DNA from: Candidatus Intricatilinea gracilis
GTDB lineage: Bacteria; Pseudomonadota; Gammaproteobacteria; Burkholderiales; Burkholderiaceae_C
Length of the DNA: 64,000 bases
Reading direction: 5' to 3'
Assembly: GCA_016702605.1 (NCBI GenBank)
Contig: JADJDQ010000006.1
Span: 62,001 to 126,000 of the forward strand
This document shows positions 1 through 9,772 of the stretch, piece by piece (within the stretch, counting starts at the first letter, position 1; every line of letters begins with the position of its first letter). The notes under the pieces are model-generated. The model made no database searches, was not told where the DNA came from, and saw only the letters and a program-made list of their open reading frames with translations. Both the position numbers and the translations under genes were made by a program.

Positions 1-906
1 CGCGCGCTCGACGATGGCTACGATGAACTGGTCGAGCCGTGCACCACTCGCCGACTCTGTGCGTCGCTGGCCCGCCGAACTGGCCAGCCCACTGATGATG
101 CGTTTGCAGGCCTGGATCCGGTCGTCGAGCAGGCGCAGGTTGTGAGCCAGGTCGGGGTCGGCGCGGTGTTCACGTTCGAGTTCACCCACCACCACGGCCA
201 TGGTCGCCAAAGGTGAACTGAGTTCATGGGCGTAACCCGCAGCGAGTGCACCGATGGCCACGACCGAGTCGTTGCGCATCTGCACGTCGCGCGCGTCGGC
301 CAGCATGCGCTCGTGGCGCCTGATCGCCTGGCTCATGCGTGTGCCGAAAAAGGCTGCCAACGCCGCTGTCATCAGGTAGTTCACCACCATGCCGTTCTCA
401 TGCAGTTCGTACACCTCGGTCATACCGCTCGGGTGATGCAGCGGCACGTGCCAGTGGCGCAGCAGGACATAGGCCACCATGGTCGACACAGCGATCATCC
501 AGACCCTGCCGGACGGCAACGCCGAGGTGGCGATCGCCATCGGCACCAGGAACAGCGGCGCGAACGGGTTGGTGGCCCCCCCTGTGAGGAAGAGCACGAG
601 TGTGAACAGGGCTATGTCGAGATGAACCTGCCAGAACAACTCGGATGAACTCACGCGCGGCGAGCGCCGCACCCGGGCCCAGGTGGCGATCGCCAACAGC
701 ACTTCGGCCAGCAAGACCGACCAGAAAGCGACGTTTGGCACCGACACGCTGAAGTGGTGGGTGACCACCAGCATGGTCAATGCCTGGAAGAGTGGGGCCA
801 CGCCGCGCAGGATGGCCAGCATGCGCAGACCCTGCAGCGCCGCTTCGTCGCCGGGATCACCGCCCACGGCCTCGCTGATGCGGGCCAGCCAGGGGCGCTC
901 GGGCAT
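1..906 (-). CDS. RegB/PrrB-like redox sensor histidine kinase (3' end beyond window)
   Basis: Membrane histidine kinase, cut by the left edge: 302 codons are present and the ATP-binding domain is missing. The N-terminal half is hydrophobic, with several membrane helices. It contains the segment FLTGGATNPFAPLFLVP (about residues 90-106), which matches the GGxxNPF quinone-binding loop of the RegB/PrrB/ActS family. The H-box follows as AHELSSPLATM, with the phosphorylated His at about residue 227. Family members sense quinone or redox state and phosphorylate a RegA-type regulator that controls energy genes, including hydrogenase and respiratory genes. The ATG at 906 is the first one giving a plausible N-terminus (MPERPWLARI), but no strong ribosome site precedes it. 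It diverges from the multicopper oxidase operon. A partner regulator would lie to the left, outside this window. Confidence 0.8.
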   Translation of the reverse strand, partial: MPERPWLARISEAVGGDPGDEAALQGLRMLAILRGVAPLFQALTMLVVTHHFSVSVPNVAFWSVLLAEVLLAIATWARVRRSPRVSSSELFWQVHLDIALFTLVLFLTGGATNPFAPLFLVPMAIATSALPSGRVWMIAVSTMVAYVLLRHWHVPLHHPSGMTEVYELHENGMVVNYLMTAALAAFFGTRMSQAIRRHERMLADARDVQMRNDSVVAIGALAAGYAHELSSPLATMAVVVGELEREHRADPDLAHNLRLLDDRIQACKRIISGLASSAGQRRTESASGARLDQFIVAIVERA

Positions 907-1498
907 GGGCCGGGATTGCACGCAAATCACTCCACTCGAACATGCGCCGCAAGTGTCGGCGTTGTCTGCCGCAATGGAAGGTGCCGGCGTCATGACGCCG
1001 GCAGATTGCGGTGGTGGTCGACGCACAACCCTGCCGCACTCTGAAGTGTCGGTAACACGGCGGACACAGGGATTGACCGGGATCAGTTTCCGCGGGGTGT
1101 CACGCCGGGGCGTATCCGCCGTGCGACGGCCTGTCGATCAGGACCGGAACAACAGATCAGAGCCGTCGTCACGCAGCAGTTGCGACCGATGTGGTGTGAA
1201 TGAGTCAGTGACGCTGTCGATATGGAACATTTTCCCGAGCAATTGAGCCGGTATCGCTTGTTGCTTATGTGAGGTTCAGCTTTCATCTGATCGGTGCCGC
1301 GTGTGACGACGTGTCGCAGATGTGACCCAAGGGTGTCTACCTAACATTACTGTGCGTTATCAATTCGGGCTTGCCTATCGATGGCGGCCAAGTAAGCCCC
1401 GCACACGAGTCGCGCGTTTAGTCGGACCTTGCCGATCGTCGGATGCCGTGATCTTGCGGGTATTGGGTTTGGTTGTTTTCTCGTCCAGGGGGGGTGAC
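907..1498. other. intergenic region between divergent sensor kinase and oxidase operon
   Basis: About 590 bases with no convincing gene. It must hold the promoters of both flanking transcripts. It contains a candidate sigma-70 promoter for the oxidase operon (1243-1271) and two TGTGAC hexamers at 1302-1307 and 1321-1326 that could be regulator half sites. Just before the oxidase start there is a strong purine-rich ribosome-binding stretch. Short open frames reading across this region have no family features. Confidence 0.6.
1243..1271 (+). promoter_or_regulatory. candidate sigma-70 promoter for the multicopper oxidase operon
   Basis: TTGAGC at 1243-1248, a 17-base spacer, and TATGTG at 1266-1271 form a moderate match to -35/-10 boxes on the plus strand. 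If used, transcription would begin near 1278 and leave a leader of about 220 bases before the oxidase start at 1499. This is inferred from sequence alone, and such matches are frequent by chance. Confidence 0.3.
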
Positions 1499-4400
1499 AT
1501 GCGTCCCACATGCAACATTGCGCGCTCGAAGTGCGTCCGGGCTTTCGATCGAACACGCGACCGGATGATGTCGCTTGTATGGTTGGTCGCAATCCTCCTG
1601 TCGGTGTTCGCGGGGCCGGCCCATGCGGCCATCAGTTGCCAGCGCAACGTCACCGCCAATGTGGTCGCCATCGACAAACCGCTGATGTACAACCGCCTGG
1701 GCGCGGGCAATATCAACGGCACGATCTTCGCGCTCACCCGCGACGTCATCAACGTCTCGAGCCAGTTGCCGCTCACGGCAGGCGGCATACCAACCCCCGG
1801 GCAACTCGACCTGCGCCCGGACAAGCGCCATCGCCCGCTTGTGTTGCGCATACGTGAGGGTGATTGCCTCACCGTCAACCTGACGAACCTGTTCACCGCA
1901 GCGCCCAACCCGCGCCAGATCAACGTGAACGGCCAGGACGTCATCGTTACCCCGGCCGGCCAGATCCTCGGCGTTCAACTCGACGAGCAGGTGCTCGACC
2001 GGGCGGTGAGTTTTCATGTGTCCGGCATGCAACTGGTCGACAGCATCGACAGTGACGGCACCTGGGTCGGCGCCAATACAAACGACGGATTTGCCCCGGC
2101 GGGTGGTGGCACCCGCACCTACAAGCTCTATGCTGAAAAGCAGGGTGTGTTCCACGTGTCCGGTGGTGCCACCATCGGTTCCGACGAGAACCAGGGCAAC
2201 AGTGCCAACGGCCTGTTCGGGCAGGTGATCGTCGAGCCGGCAGGCGCACGCATCTACCGCAGTCAGGTGCACGAGGAAGAGATGCGCCTGGTGGCAGATC
2301 TGGACCGCAACGGCAGCTTGTCTGCCAGCGAGATGACCCCCAACGGCCAGCCGAAGATCACCAACTACGAGTCTGTCTATCCGACCGGTGCGCCGTGGAA
2401 TGCCGAAGGCAAGGCCGGTCTGCCTATCCTCAACATGATGAAGTGTTCGACCACCACGCAGTGTGAGATCGTGCACTCCGAGATCAATGCGGTGGTGGCA
2501 GGCCCCAATGTGGATGGCACCTTCCCGCCGAGCACCTATCCGCTCGAAAGTGTGGGCAAACGCAATCCCACGCTGCCCAACCGGCTCGAGCCCTTCCGGG
2601 ACTTCGCTTCGCTGTATCACGACGAGGCTACCAACGGCCAGGCTTTTCCGGGTTTCTTCAAGCAAGACCCGGTGTTTCGTTATGTGTTGGCCGGTGTCAA
2701 GGACGGCTTCATGATCAATTACGGCAGCGGCGGCATCGGCTCCGAGATCATTGCCAATCGGCTGGGCGTGGGGCCCATGCACGACTGCCTGAGTTGTGCC
2801 TACGAGGAGTTTTTCCTCACTTCATTTGCCGTCGGCGACCCGGCACTCACGGTCGACGTACCTGCCAATCTCGGTCTCGAGAATCTGCTGCCCGGACAAG
2901 TCCCGCCGCCAGGTACTCAAGGCCCCAAGGCCAACTACGTGATTGGCGCCGAAGATCCGTCCAACGTGCATCACAGCTATGTGGGTGACTTCGTCAAGTT
3001 CCGCAATACCCACTACGGCAAGGAACAACACGTCTTCCACCTGCACAACCACCAGTGGTTGTACAACCCGAACGACGACAACTCCAATTACCTCGACGCG
3101 CAAGGTATCGGCCCGGGAGTGGGTTACACCTACGAGATCAACTTCGGGGGATCTGGAAATCGAAACAAGAGTGCCGGTGACGCCATCTTCCATTGCCACT
3201 TCTATCCTCACTTTGCCCAGGGCATGTGGTACCACTGGCGCAATAACGACACCTTCCAGGCAGGCACCATCCTCGAGGCCACGCCCACCGTGCTGGATGG
3301 CCAAGGTTTTGCCACGGCAACTGGCTATCACACCAGCGTGTGGGGCCTGGCGATTGGCAAGCCGACTGCCGGTTCACGTGCCTATCCCGACAGCGAGATC
3401 GTTGCTGGCACACCCATCCCGGCGTTGGTGCCGATGCCCGGCAGGCCCATGCCGGTGATGCCCGGTCGTGTGACGACCAAAGTCAACCCGCTGATGGCTG
3501 CCACCAATCAGGCCAAACCGGTGGGTTCGCTGTCGCATGTGATCGACCGGACCATCAACCCCGGTTACCCGTTCTGGGTGGCCGGCATGGAAGACATCGT
3601 CGGCCAGCGTCCGCCGTCGCCTTTGCTCGACATGTTGACCAAGCCGCAGGCGACCGCGCTGAAGGCGTCCGGCGACCCCTTGTGGTCCGAAATCATGCCC
3701 GAGCAAGCCGACGGTTTCGACGGCGGCCTGCCGCGCCACGCGCTCAAGGGTGTCGCGGCTGGCGGTGTTGCACATGCCGTGACGACCCGGCTCGACTTCT
3801 CCAAGGAGATCGTCAAGTCCGACGTCGCCTATTACCCTGAAGAGGGCACCGACCTGGAGAAGGTCGCCATGGCCTTCCATGCCCAACGCTGCGTGTCCTC
3901 CTACAAGCCCGACGGCACGGTTGCCGCTTGTGTGGCCGACCCGGTGAAGGGGCAGACCGGTGGTTTCATCGTCAACGGCTCCAAGCCAGTGATTGGTGCG
4001 CCGTATCACAACCCGTGTATCGACGATGCCGGTACAACGCTCAAGCCTGGTGTGGTCGGTCGATTCTTCTCGGGTGAACTGACGTCAGCTACGCAAGCAG
4101 GCCTGAATACTCGTGGCGCGAGTTTCTTCAACTCCGACAACCCACGCATCTACAAGGGCACGAACATGCAGTTCGATGCCGTGCTCAACAAGGCTGGCTA
4201 CCACTACCCGCAGCAGCGCATCGTGGCACTTTGGCAAGACGTCAAGGACATCATCAACAAGTCCAAGGCGCCCGAGCCGCTGGTCATGCGCATGAACACC
4301 TTCGATTGCGCCATCTATCACCATAGCAACCTGGTGCCGAGCTACTACGAGATCGACGACTACCAGGTGCGCACGCCGACCGACATCATTGGCCAGCACA

Positions 4401-7400
4401 TCCATCTGCCCAAGTGGGACCTCACCACCACCGACGGCGCTGCCAATGGCTGGAACTACGAGGACGGCACCAACAGTCCGGGCTCGGTACGCGAACGCAT
4501 CCATGCGATTCGTGCCTTCAATGCCTGTGTCGGTGTCGAATCAGGTGACCCGCGTGATGGCACGGGCGTGTGCCCGGTGGCCAAGGAACACCCGTACTGG
4601 GGCAAGGTGGCGGGTCAACTCGGCGGGAGGTTTGCAGGTGAATGGCTCGGCGCACGTACCACCATTCAGCGCTGGTTCTCGGACCCGGTGGTCAACACCG
4701 AGGGTGTCGACCGTGGCCTGGGCATCATCTTCACCCACGACCACTACGGTCCATCGACCCATCAACAGATCGGTCTTTATTCGACCGTGCTGGTCGAGCC
4801 GGCTGGTTCACGCTGGGCTCACAACGAGACCGGCACCCAGCTGGGTTATGACCCGCTGAGCGGAGCGCCGGCACGTACCGACACCCGCCTGGATGGCTCG
4901 ACATTCAGCGACGGTGGTCCGACCAGCTGGCAAGCGGCCATCATGCCGCAGGCACAGACCGGTCCGTACGCGAGCAACTCGGTCAAGGCCAATGTGTGCA
5001 CCACCGCGAAGCAGGTGTCGGGTGTGGATTGCCAGAGTCCCTATCGCGAGTTCTATTTCGAGTTCAGCGACTTCCAGCATGCCTACGAGGCTGGCGTCTA
5101 CATGGGTGCTGACCAACAGGGTCTGCCCCTGGCTGGTACCGGACCCGATCTGCCGCCGGTGGTCAGCAATCTGGGCAATCCGCAGTTCAACGGCCAGGTG
5201 TCGGATGCCTTCCGCTTCGCCATCAACCCGCCTGCTCGCAAGCAGATCAACCCGGTGTTCCCTGATCTGTACGCCGAGATCGCCAACACGCTCAACAACC
5301 CGCTCAACAACTTCTGTCCGGTGCGTCCGTGTCCGCAGGCGATCGACGTGCAGGATCCGGGCACGATGGTGGTGAACTACCGCGCCGAGCCGATCGCGCT
5401 GCGTGTGTACGACCCGAACAAGGCCGGCCCCGATGCTGCGCCTGGCAAGGACTGCAGCCCCGCCAATCCGGACCGTACCGGTTGTGGAGCACAAGCCGAC
5501 GGCCTGGCTGGCGACCTGGCCTATGCCCTGCAGTCGCGCACCGATCGCAAGATTGCGGCCTTGAACGTCCAGCCGACTGCGGCGACCGTCATCAATGGCA
5601 CGAAGTTCCCGCCGCCGCTCAACCGCGCAGGTGTCGGCGCCGGCGATCCTTTCACGCCCATGATGCGGACTTATGCGGGTGACACCGTGCGGGTGAAGAT
5701 GCAGTCCGGCGGACATGAAGAAGAGCACAACGCCACCGTGCATGGCCTGAAGTGGCTACACACCGGTTCGGGCCACGGCAAATCGCCCAACTCGGGTTGG
5801 CGCAACGCGCAGCCTGCCGGCATCTCCGAGCAGTTCACGCTCAGCACGCCGGTCATGGCCGACATGAGCAACGGTCTTGGTAACGCCGATTACGCCTGGT
5901 CGATGGATTCGTCCAACGACGGTTGGTGGACAGGCATGTGGGGCATCATGCGCAACTACACCCTGCCGCGGGCCGACCTGTTCCAGTTGCCTGGCAAGAA
6001 GCCGCAGATCCCGGCCAATCTGATTGCCTTCACCCTGCCGGCGGCAGAACGGGCACAACAAGGTGGCAGCCTGTTTGGCGTCTGTCCGCGTACTGCTCCG
6101 CGCCGCAACTACGACATCACTGCCGTACTGGCGAACAAGGCCCTGGGCAATGCCTTCGGCGTGGCCATGCCCACGAGCGGTGACGTGGCCACCAACAATG
6201 TCGGTGCTCGCCTCGACCCGGCGGGCGGCACCTTGGTCTACAACCACCGCAACGCCGTCGTGACCGGCACGACCGTCGATGATGCGACTGGTGCGGTCGT
6301 GACCACGACTCGCCAGGGTCCGCTGCACGATCCGACTGCGCTCATGTACGTGCGCACATCCGACCTCGATGCCAACGGCAAGCTGCTGGCAACGGCACCT
6401 GTCGAACCACTCGTGCTGCGTGCACGCCCTGGTGAGTGCATTAACGTCACGGTGCGCAACCAGCTGCCTGCCATGGTGCCTGACCTGGCCGCCTACACCA
6501 TCCTCGAGGGCATCGTGAAACGCGATCGCCTGCATGCCCAGGGGTCCACCACCTTCAACAACAACCTGATCCGCGCGTCGAGCCATGTCGGTCTGCACCC
6601 TCAACTGGTGGAGTACGACGTGACCCGCAACGACGGCAGCAACGTCGGTGTCAACCCGGTGCAGACCGTGGCCCCCGGCGGTTCACGCACCTACCAGTGG
6701 TACGCCGGTGATCTGGGTCTGGGTGCCGTGGCGCGCAACCCCTTGAGCGCGCTGATCGACATCGTCACCATCGTGCCCACGCCCATCGAGTTCGGCGGCT
6801 TCAACCTGACGCCGGCAGACAAGATCAAGCAGGCGGCCAAGTCGCTCGTCGGCACCATGGTGGTCGAACCGGCCGGTTCGACCTGGACCGAGAACACCCA
6901 GGTGTTCGACCGCCAGGACGGTGTCGGCACCCGCCTGACCCGTGCCCAGGCCACGGTGTGTCCGTCCGGTGTGGCCAACTGTGTCATGACCGCGCCAAAC
7001 GCCTTCCGTGACTTCTCGCTGGTGATGACCAAGGCCATGACCCACTTCTACAAGGAGACCATGCCTGTCGAACACATCAGCGGTGAGGGGCCGCTGCCCG
7101 AGGACAGCGCCGACGCAAGCAACATGGCACTCAATTACGCTAGCGAGCCGATGTGGTTCAGGTTCGGACTGCTACCCAACGCGCCGTTCGGGCCGGCTTC
7201 GTTGCCAGGCAGCTTCGCCGCCATCCCGAATGCCCACGCTGCGTATAGCAACAGCATTACCGTCCCGGGGGCGGGTGGGCTGACAGGTGACCCGGTCACT
7301 CCTGTGCTCCTGGCCACTGCAGGCAAGCCGGCCCGGATCCATATCACCGCACCACACGGCACCAAGCGCGGATCTGTCTTTGCGCAGCATGGCCATGTGT

Positions 7401-7669
7401 GGCAACGTGATCCGTACATCTGCCCAGGTGAATCGCGCAACAAGCTGACCGGTGCCTGCCTCATGAAGAGTGTCGGGTCGCGCGCCTTGGGCAAGAACCC
7501 GCTGGGGTTCGCTCAGGGTGGCCAGGAAAGCTGGTCCGGCATGTCGCACTTCGATATCCTGTTGCCCAGCGCTGGTGGCGGCAACAGCGTGCCGGGTGAC
7601 TACCTGTTCCGTGACGTCGGTTCGTTCGGCAGTTCGTCGGGCGTGTGGGGGCTGCTGCGGGTGCAGTGA
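1499..7669 (+). CDS. giant secreted multicopper oxidase (MofA/McoA-like, putative metal oxidase)
   Basis: 2056 residues; far larger than laccases (about 500) and longer than the Leptothrix manganese-oxidation protein MofA as I recall it (about 1660). The frame is open upstream, but ATG 1499 is chosen because AGGGGGGG lies just before it and a signal peptide ending GPAHA follows. Repeated cupredoxin domains are visible. Copper motifs: HLHNH at 514-518; HCHFYPHFAQGM at 565-576, a complete type 1/type 3 site (Cys566, His571, Met576); HIH at 967-969; HDH at 1080-1082; HEEEH from 1406; HGH at 1964-1966. An EF-hand-like loop lies at 267-278. The next genes encode Sco copper chaperones, a cytochrome c and a prolyl isomerase, the kind of partners found with MofA. 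Function as a Mn(II) or other metal oxidase is inferred. An extracellular oxidase of another substrate is possible. Confidence 0.88.
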   Translation: MRPTCNIARSKCVRAFDRTRDRMMSLVWLVAILLSVFAGPAHAAISCQRNVTANVVAIDKPLMYNRLGAGNINGTIFALTRDVINVSSQLPLTAGGIPTPGQLDLRPDKRHRPLVLRIREGDCLTVNLTNLFTAAPNPRQINVNGQDVIVTPAGQILGVQLDEQVLDRAVSFHVSGMQLVDSIDSDGTWVGANTNDGFAPAGGGTRTYKLYAEKQGVFHVSGGATIGSDENQGNSANGLFGQVIVEPAGARIYRSQVHEEEMRLVADLDRNGSLSASEMTPNGQPKITNYESVYPTGAPWNAEGKAGLPILNMMKCSTTTQCEIVHSEINAVVAGPNVDGTFPPSTYPLESVGKRNPTLPNRLEPFRDFASLYHDEATNGQAFPGFFKQDPVFRYVLAGVKDGFMINYGSGGIGSEIIANRLGVGPMHDCLSCAYEEFFLTSFAVGDPALTVDVPANLGLENLLPGQVPPPGTQGPKANYVIGAEDPSNVHHSYVGDFVKFRNTHYGKEQHVFHLHNHQWLYNPNDDNSNYLDAQGIGPGVGYTYEINFGGSGNRNKSAGDAIFHCHFYPHFAQGMWYHWRNNDTFQAGTILEATPTVLDGQGFATATGYHTSVWGLAIGKPTAGSRAYPDSEIVAGTPIPALVPMPGRPMPVMPGRVTTKVNPLMAATNQAKPVGSLSHVIDRTINPGYPFWVAGMEDIVGQRPPSPLLDMLTKPQATALKASGDPLWSEIMPEQADGFDGGLPRHALKGVAAGGVAHAVTTRLDFSKEIVKSDVAYYPEEGTDLEKVAMAFHAQRCVSSYKPDGTVAACVADPVKGQTGGFIVNGSKPVIGAPYHNPCIDDAGTTLKPGVVGRFFSGELTSATQAGLNTRGASFFNSDNPRIYKGTNMQFDAVLNKAGYHYPQQRIVALWQDVKDIINKSKAPEPLVMRMNTFDCAIYHHSNLVPSYYEIDDYQVRTPTDIIGQHIHLPKWDLTTTDGAANGWNYEDGTNSPGSVRERIHAIRAFNACVGVESGDPRDGTGVCPVAKEHPYWGKVAGQLGGRFAGEWLGARTTIQRWFSDPVVNTEGVDRGLGIIFTHDHYGPSTHQQIGLYSTVLVEPAGSRWAHNETGTQLGYDPLSGAPARTDTRLDGSTFSDGGPTSWQAAIMPQAQTGPYASNSVKANVCTTAKQVSGVDCQSPYREFYFEFSDFQHAYEAGVYMGADQQGLPLAGTGPDLPPVVSNLGNPQFNGQVSDAFRFAINPPARKQINPVFPDLYAEIANTLNNPLNNFCPVRPCPQAIDVQDPGTMVVNYRAEPIALRVYDPNKAGPDAAPGKDCSPANPDRTGCGAQADGLAGDLAYALQSRTDRKIAALNVQPTAATVINGTKFPPPLNRAGVGAGDPFTPMMRTYAGDTVRVKMQSGGHEEEHNATVHGLKWLHTGSGHGKSPNSGWRNAQPAGISEQFTLSTPVMADMSNGLGNADYAWSMDSSNDGWWTGMWGIMRNYTLPRADLFQLPGKKPQIPANLIAFTLPAAERAQQGGSLFGVCPRTAPRRNYDITAVLANKALGNAFGVAMPTSGDVATNNVGARLDPAGGTLVYNHRNAVVTGTTVDDATGAVVTTTRQGPLHDPTALMYVRTSDLDANGKLLATAPVEPLVLRARPGECINVTVRNQLPAMVPDLAAYTILEGIVKRDRLHAQGSTTFNNNLIRASSHVGLHPQLVEYDVTRNDGSNVGVNPVQTVAPGGSRTYQWYAGDLGLGAVARNPLSALIDIVTIVPTPIEFGGFNLTPADKIKQAAKSLVGTMVVEPAGSTWTENTQVFDRQDGVGTRLTRAQATVCPSGVANCVMTAPNAFRDFSLVMTKAMTHFYKETMPVEHISGEGPLPEDSADASNMALNYASEPMWFRFGLLPNAPFGPASLPGSFAAIPNAHAAYSNSITVPGAGGLTGDPVTPVLLATAGKPARIHITAPHGTKRGSVFAQHGHVWQRDPYICPGESRNKLTGACLMKSVGSRALGKNPLGFAQGGQESWSGMSHFDILLPSAGGGNSVPGDYLFRDVGSFGSSSGVWGLLRVQ

Positions 7670-7686
7670 TCCACTGAGGTGAACGG

Positions 7687-7718
7687 GGCGCTCCTCCGGC
7701 AACTGCTGGTGGAGCGCC
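7687..7718 (+). terminator. hairpin between oxidase and YVTN gene (attenuator or weak terminator)
   Basis: GGCGCTCC at 7687-7694 pairs with GGAGCGCC at 7711-7718 (8 base pairs, 16-base loop), followed by TTGTGTCTTGG, a weak T-rich tail. It may end part of the transcripts after the very long oxidase gene or stabilise its mRNA 3' end. The next gene follows only about 40 bases later on the same strand. Confidence 0.4.
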
Positions 7719-7759
7719 TTGTGTCTTGGTGCAGTCGAGTTTTGATGTGAGGCCAAGTG

Positions 7760-9772
7760 ATGATGACCAGTTGCTGTTCGTTGCGGCGGGTGATACGGAC
7801 CAGTGTGTTTGCCTGGCTGGCAGTGACGTTCGCGACCGCTGCGACAGGCGCCGAGCTACCCGCAGGTGCCGTGGTGCCAGCGGGTGCCGCGATGTCACCG
7901 CCTGCAGCGACGCTGTCCGGTGAGTCGCAGCGGCTGGTTCGGTCGGGTGTTGCCGTTGACTTCAGCCTCGTCCCGGCACAAGGTGTCAAGTCGCTGATGG
8001 AAGGTGAATTCGCCGACGTGCGATTCAGGCTGAGCGACGAAGCCAGCGGACAGGCCATCCGTGGCACGGTTCCCGGCGCATGGATGGACATGTCGCAGGT
8101 CATCCAGGCCAAGGGCGGCGCCGAACAGCGCAGTTGCAAGGACAAGATTTCGCTGTACCTCAAGGGCGCCATCGGCATCCGCCCCATGGTCGACCTGAAC
8201 AGCTACTACGTGGTGCTGCTCAACAACGACGCCTCGGTCGCCATCGTCGACCCGGTGGTGAGCATGGCCGGTGCCACCAGCACTCTGGCCAGTGTGGTGC
8301 TCAAGGCGCCAGGGGCCGACTGGGTCTCTTCCGACCGCGATCGTCGGCTGTACATCTCGATGCCCCGCGTCGGCCAGGTGGCGGTGATGGACACCGAGAC
8401 CTTCAAGGTCGTCGACAACATCGACGCGGGCAAGACACCGGTGCGTGTCAGCCTGCAGCCCGATGGCCGGTACCTCTGGGTCGGCAACAACACCGACGAT
8501 GCAGCGACGAGTGGTGTCACCGTCATCGATACCGAGACCAGCAAGCCGGTCGGGTTCGTGGTCACCGGTGCAGGGCATCACGAGATTACCTTCACACCCG
8601 ACAGTCGCCTGGCCTTCGTCACGAGTCGCCATGGTGGCACGGTGACCGTGGTCGACGTGGCTACACGCCAGTCGATCAAGAGTCTGTCGACCGGTGCGCA
8701 GCCGCTGGCTCTGGCGCATTCGGCGCTGTCGGGCTCGGTCTACGTGTCCGACGGAGTGGATGGCCACGTCGCCGTCATCGACACACGCGCCCTGGAAGTC
8801 ACACGTCGCATCAAGCTCGAACCGGGGCTGGGGCCGCTGCGTGTCACGCCGGACGGGCGCTTTGCTCTGGTGCTCAATCCGCAGGAAGACCGCGTTCATG
8901 TGGTCGACACCGCGAGCAATGAGAAGGTGCAGGACGTCACCATCACCGGCCAACCGTACCAACTCAGCTTCAGCAAGACCTACGCCTATATACGCTCGCT
9001 GCACTCCGAACGTGTCAGCATGATCAACCTGGCCACGTTGGGCCGTGGGCGGCAGGTGGCGGTGCAGAACTTCTCGGCCGGTGACCAGCCGCCACGCACC
9101 AACAGTGGCATCGCGATCGCCGACACCATCGTGGCTGCTGCGGGTGAAGGCACCATCTTCGTCGTCAACCCGGCCGATGGCACGACCTACTACTACATGG
9201 AAGGCACGAACGCGCCATCCAGCAACTACCGCGTCTACGGGTCGAGCCCACGTGCCGTGACCGTGGTGGACCGCAGCCTGAAAGAGGTCGAGCCGGGTGT
9301 TTATGCAGGGCGTGTCCGGATCCCGGTGGCTGGGCGCTACGACATCGCCTTCATGCTGCAGTCGCCACAGGTGCTGCATTGTTTTACCGCGGATGTGGCG
9401 ACCAATCCGCGCCTGGCCAAGGTGGTCGATCCACTGAAGATCGACTTCGAGACCACCCGGCGCGAGTTCAGCGTGGACGATGTCGCAGTCATTCGCTTTC
9501 ACGTCGCCGACTCGCTGACCGGTGAGGCCCGTCCCGGGCTGGCCGGCCTGACGGCAATGTATTACCTGGCACCTGGCCGGCGTCGCGCCGAAACCGCCGT
9601 GGTCGAGGTGGGTGCGGGTGTCTACGAAGCCCGCGTGCCGCTGGCACAGGCAGGCGCCTGGTACGTTTACCTCGGAGTGCCCAGGCTCAAGATCGCCTAC
9701 GGGCAGTTGCCGTATTACTCGCTGCAGGCCTTGGACAAGGTCACCAATCCGGCCCCGGTGGCGACACGTTGA
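7760..9772 (+). CDS. periplasmic YVTN beta-propeller protein
   Basis: About 670 residues. A Sec signal peptide ends near ATGA/ELPAG. The middle (about residues 130-480) has repeated blades with YVTN-type strands such as VAVMDTETFKVVDNI, VTVIDTETSKPVGF and VAVIDTRALEVTRRI, folding as a beta-propeller. The segments before and after the propeller (around residues 55-110 and the last 120) look like YtkA/FixH-type immunoglobulin-like domains. No CxxCH haem motif is present, so this is not a cytochrome d1. An in-frame GTG lies one codon upstream (7757). ATG 7760 has GAGG seven bases before it. The stop overlaps the next start (TGATG), suggesting translational coupling with the Sco gene. Its role is unknown; a structural or copper/electron-transfer partner of the oxidase is inferred from position. 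Confidence 0.75.
   Translation: MMTSCCSLRRVIRTSVFAWLAVTFATAATGAELPAGAVVPAGAAMSPPAATLSGESQRLVRSGVAVDFSLVPAQGVKSLMEGEFADVRFRLSDEASGQAIRGTVPGAWMDMSQVIQAKGGAEQRSCKDKISLYLKGAIGIRPMVDLNSYYVVLLNNDASVAIVDPVVSMAGATSTLASVVLKAPGADWVSSDRDRRLYISMPRVGQVAVMDTETFKVVDNIDAGKTPVRVSLQPDGRYLWVGNNTDDAATSGVTVIDTETSKPVGFVVTGAGHHEITFTPDSRLAFVTSRHGGTVTVVDVATRQSIKSLSTGAQPLALAHSALSGSVYVSDGVDGHVAVIDTRALEVTRRIKLEPGLGPLRVTPDGRFALVLNPQEDRVHVVDTASNEKVQDVTITGQPYQLSFSKTYAYIRSLHSERVSMINLATLGRGRQVAVQNFSAGDQPPRTNSGIAIADTIVAAAGEGTIFVVNPADGTTYYYMEGTNAPSSNYRVYGSSPRAVTVVDRSLKEVEPGVYAGRVRIPVAGRYDIAFMLQSPQVLHCFTADVATNPRLAKVVDPLKIDFETTRREFSVDDVAVIRFHVADSLTGEARPGLAGLTAMYYLAPGRRRAETAVVEVGAGVYEARVPLAQAGAWYVYLGVPRLKIAYGQLPYYSLQALDKVTNPAPVATR

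Noticed and set aside
1322..1498. Upstream extension of the oxidase frame by 59 codons
   Set aside because: Residues are Arg/Pro-rich without signal features; the strong ribosome site and signal peptide point to 1499.
1418..2782. Long minus-strand frame opposite the start of the multicopper oxidase
   Set aside because: No domain or signal features; codon pattern is the mirror of the oxidase frame.
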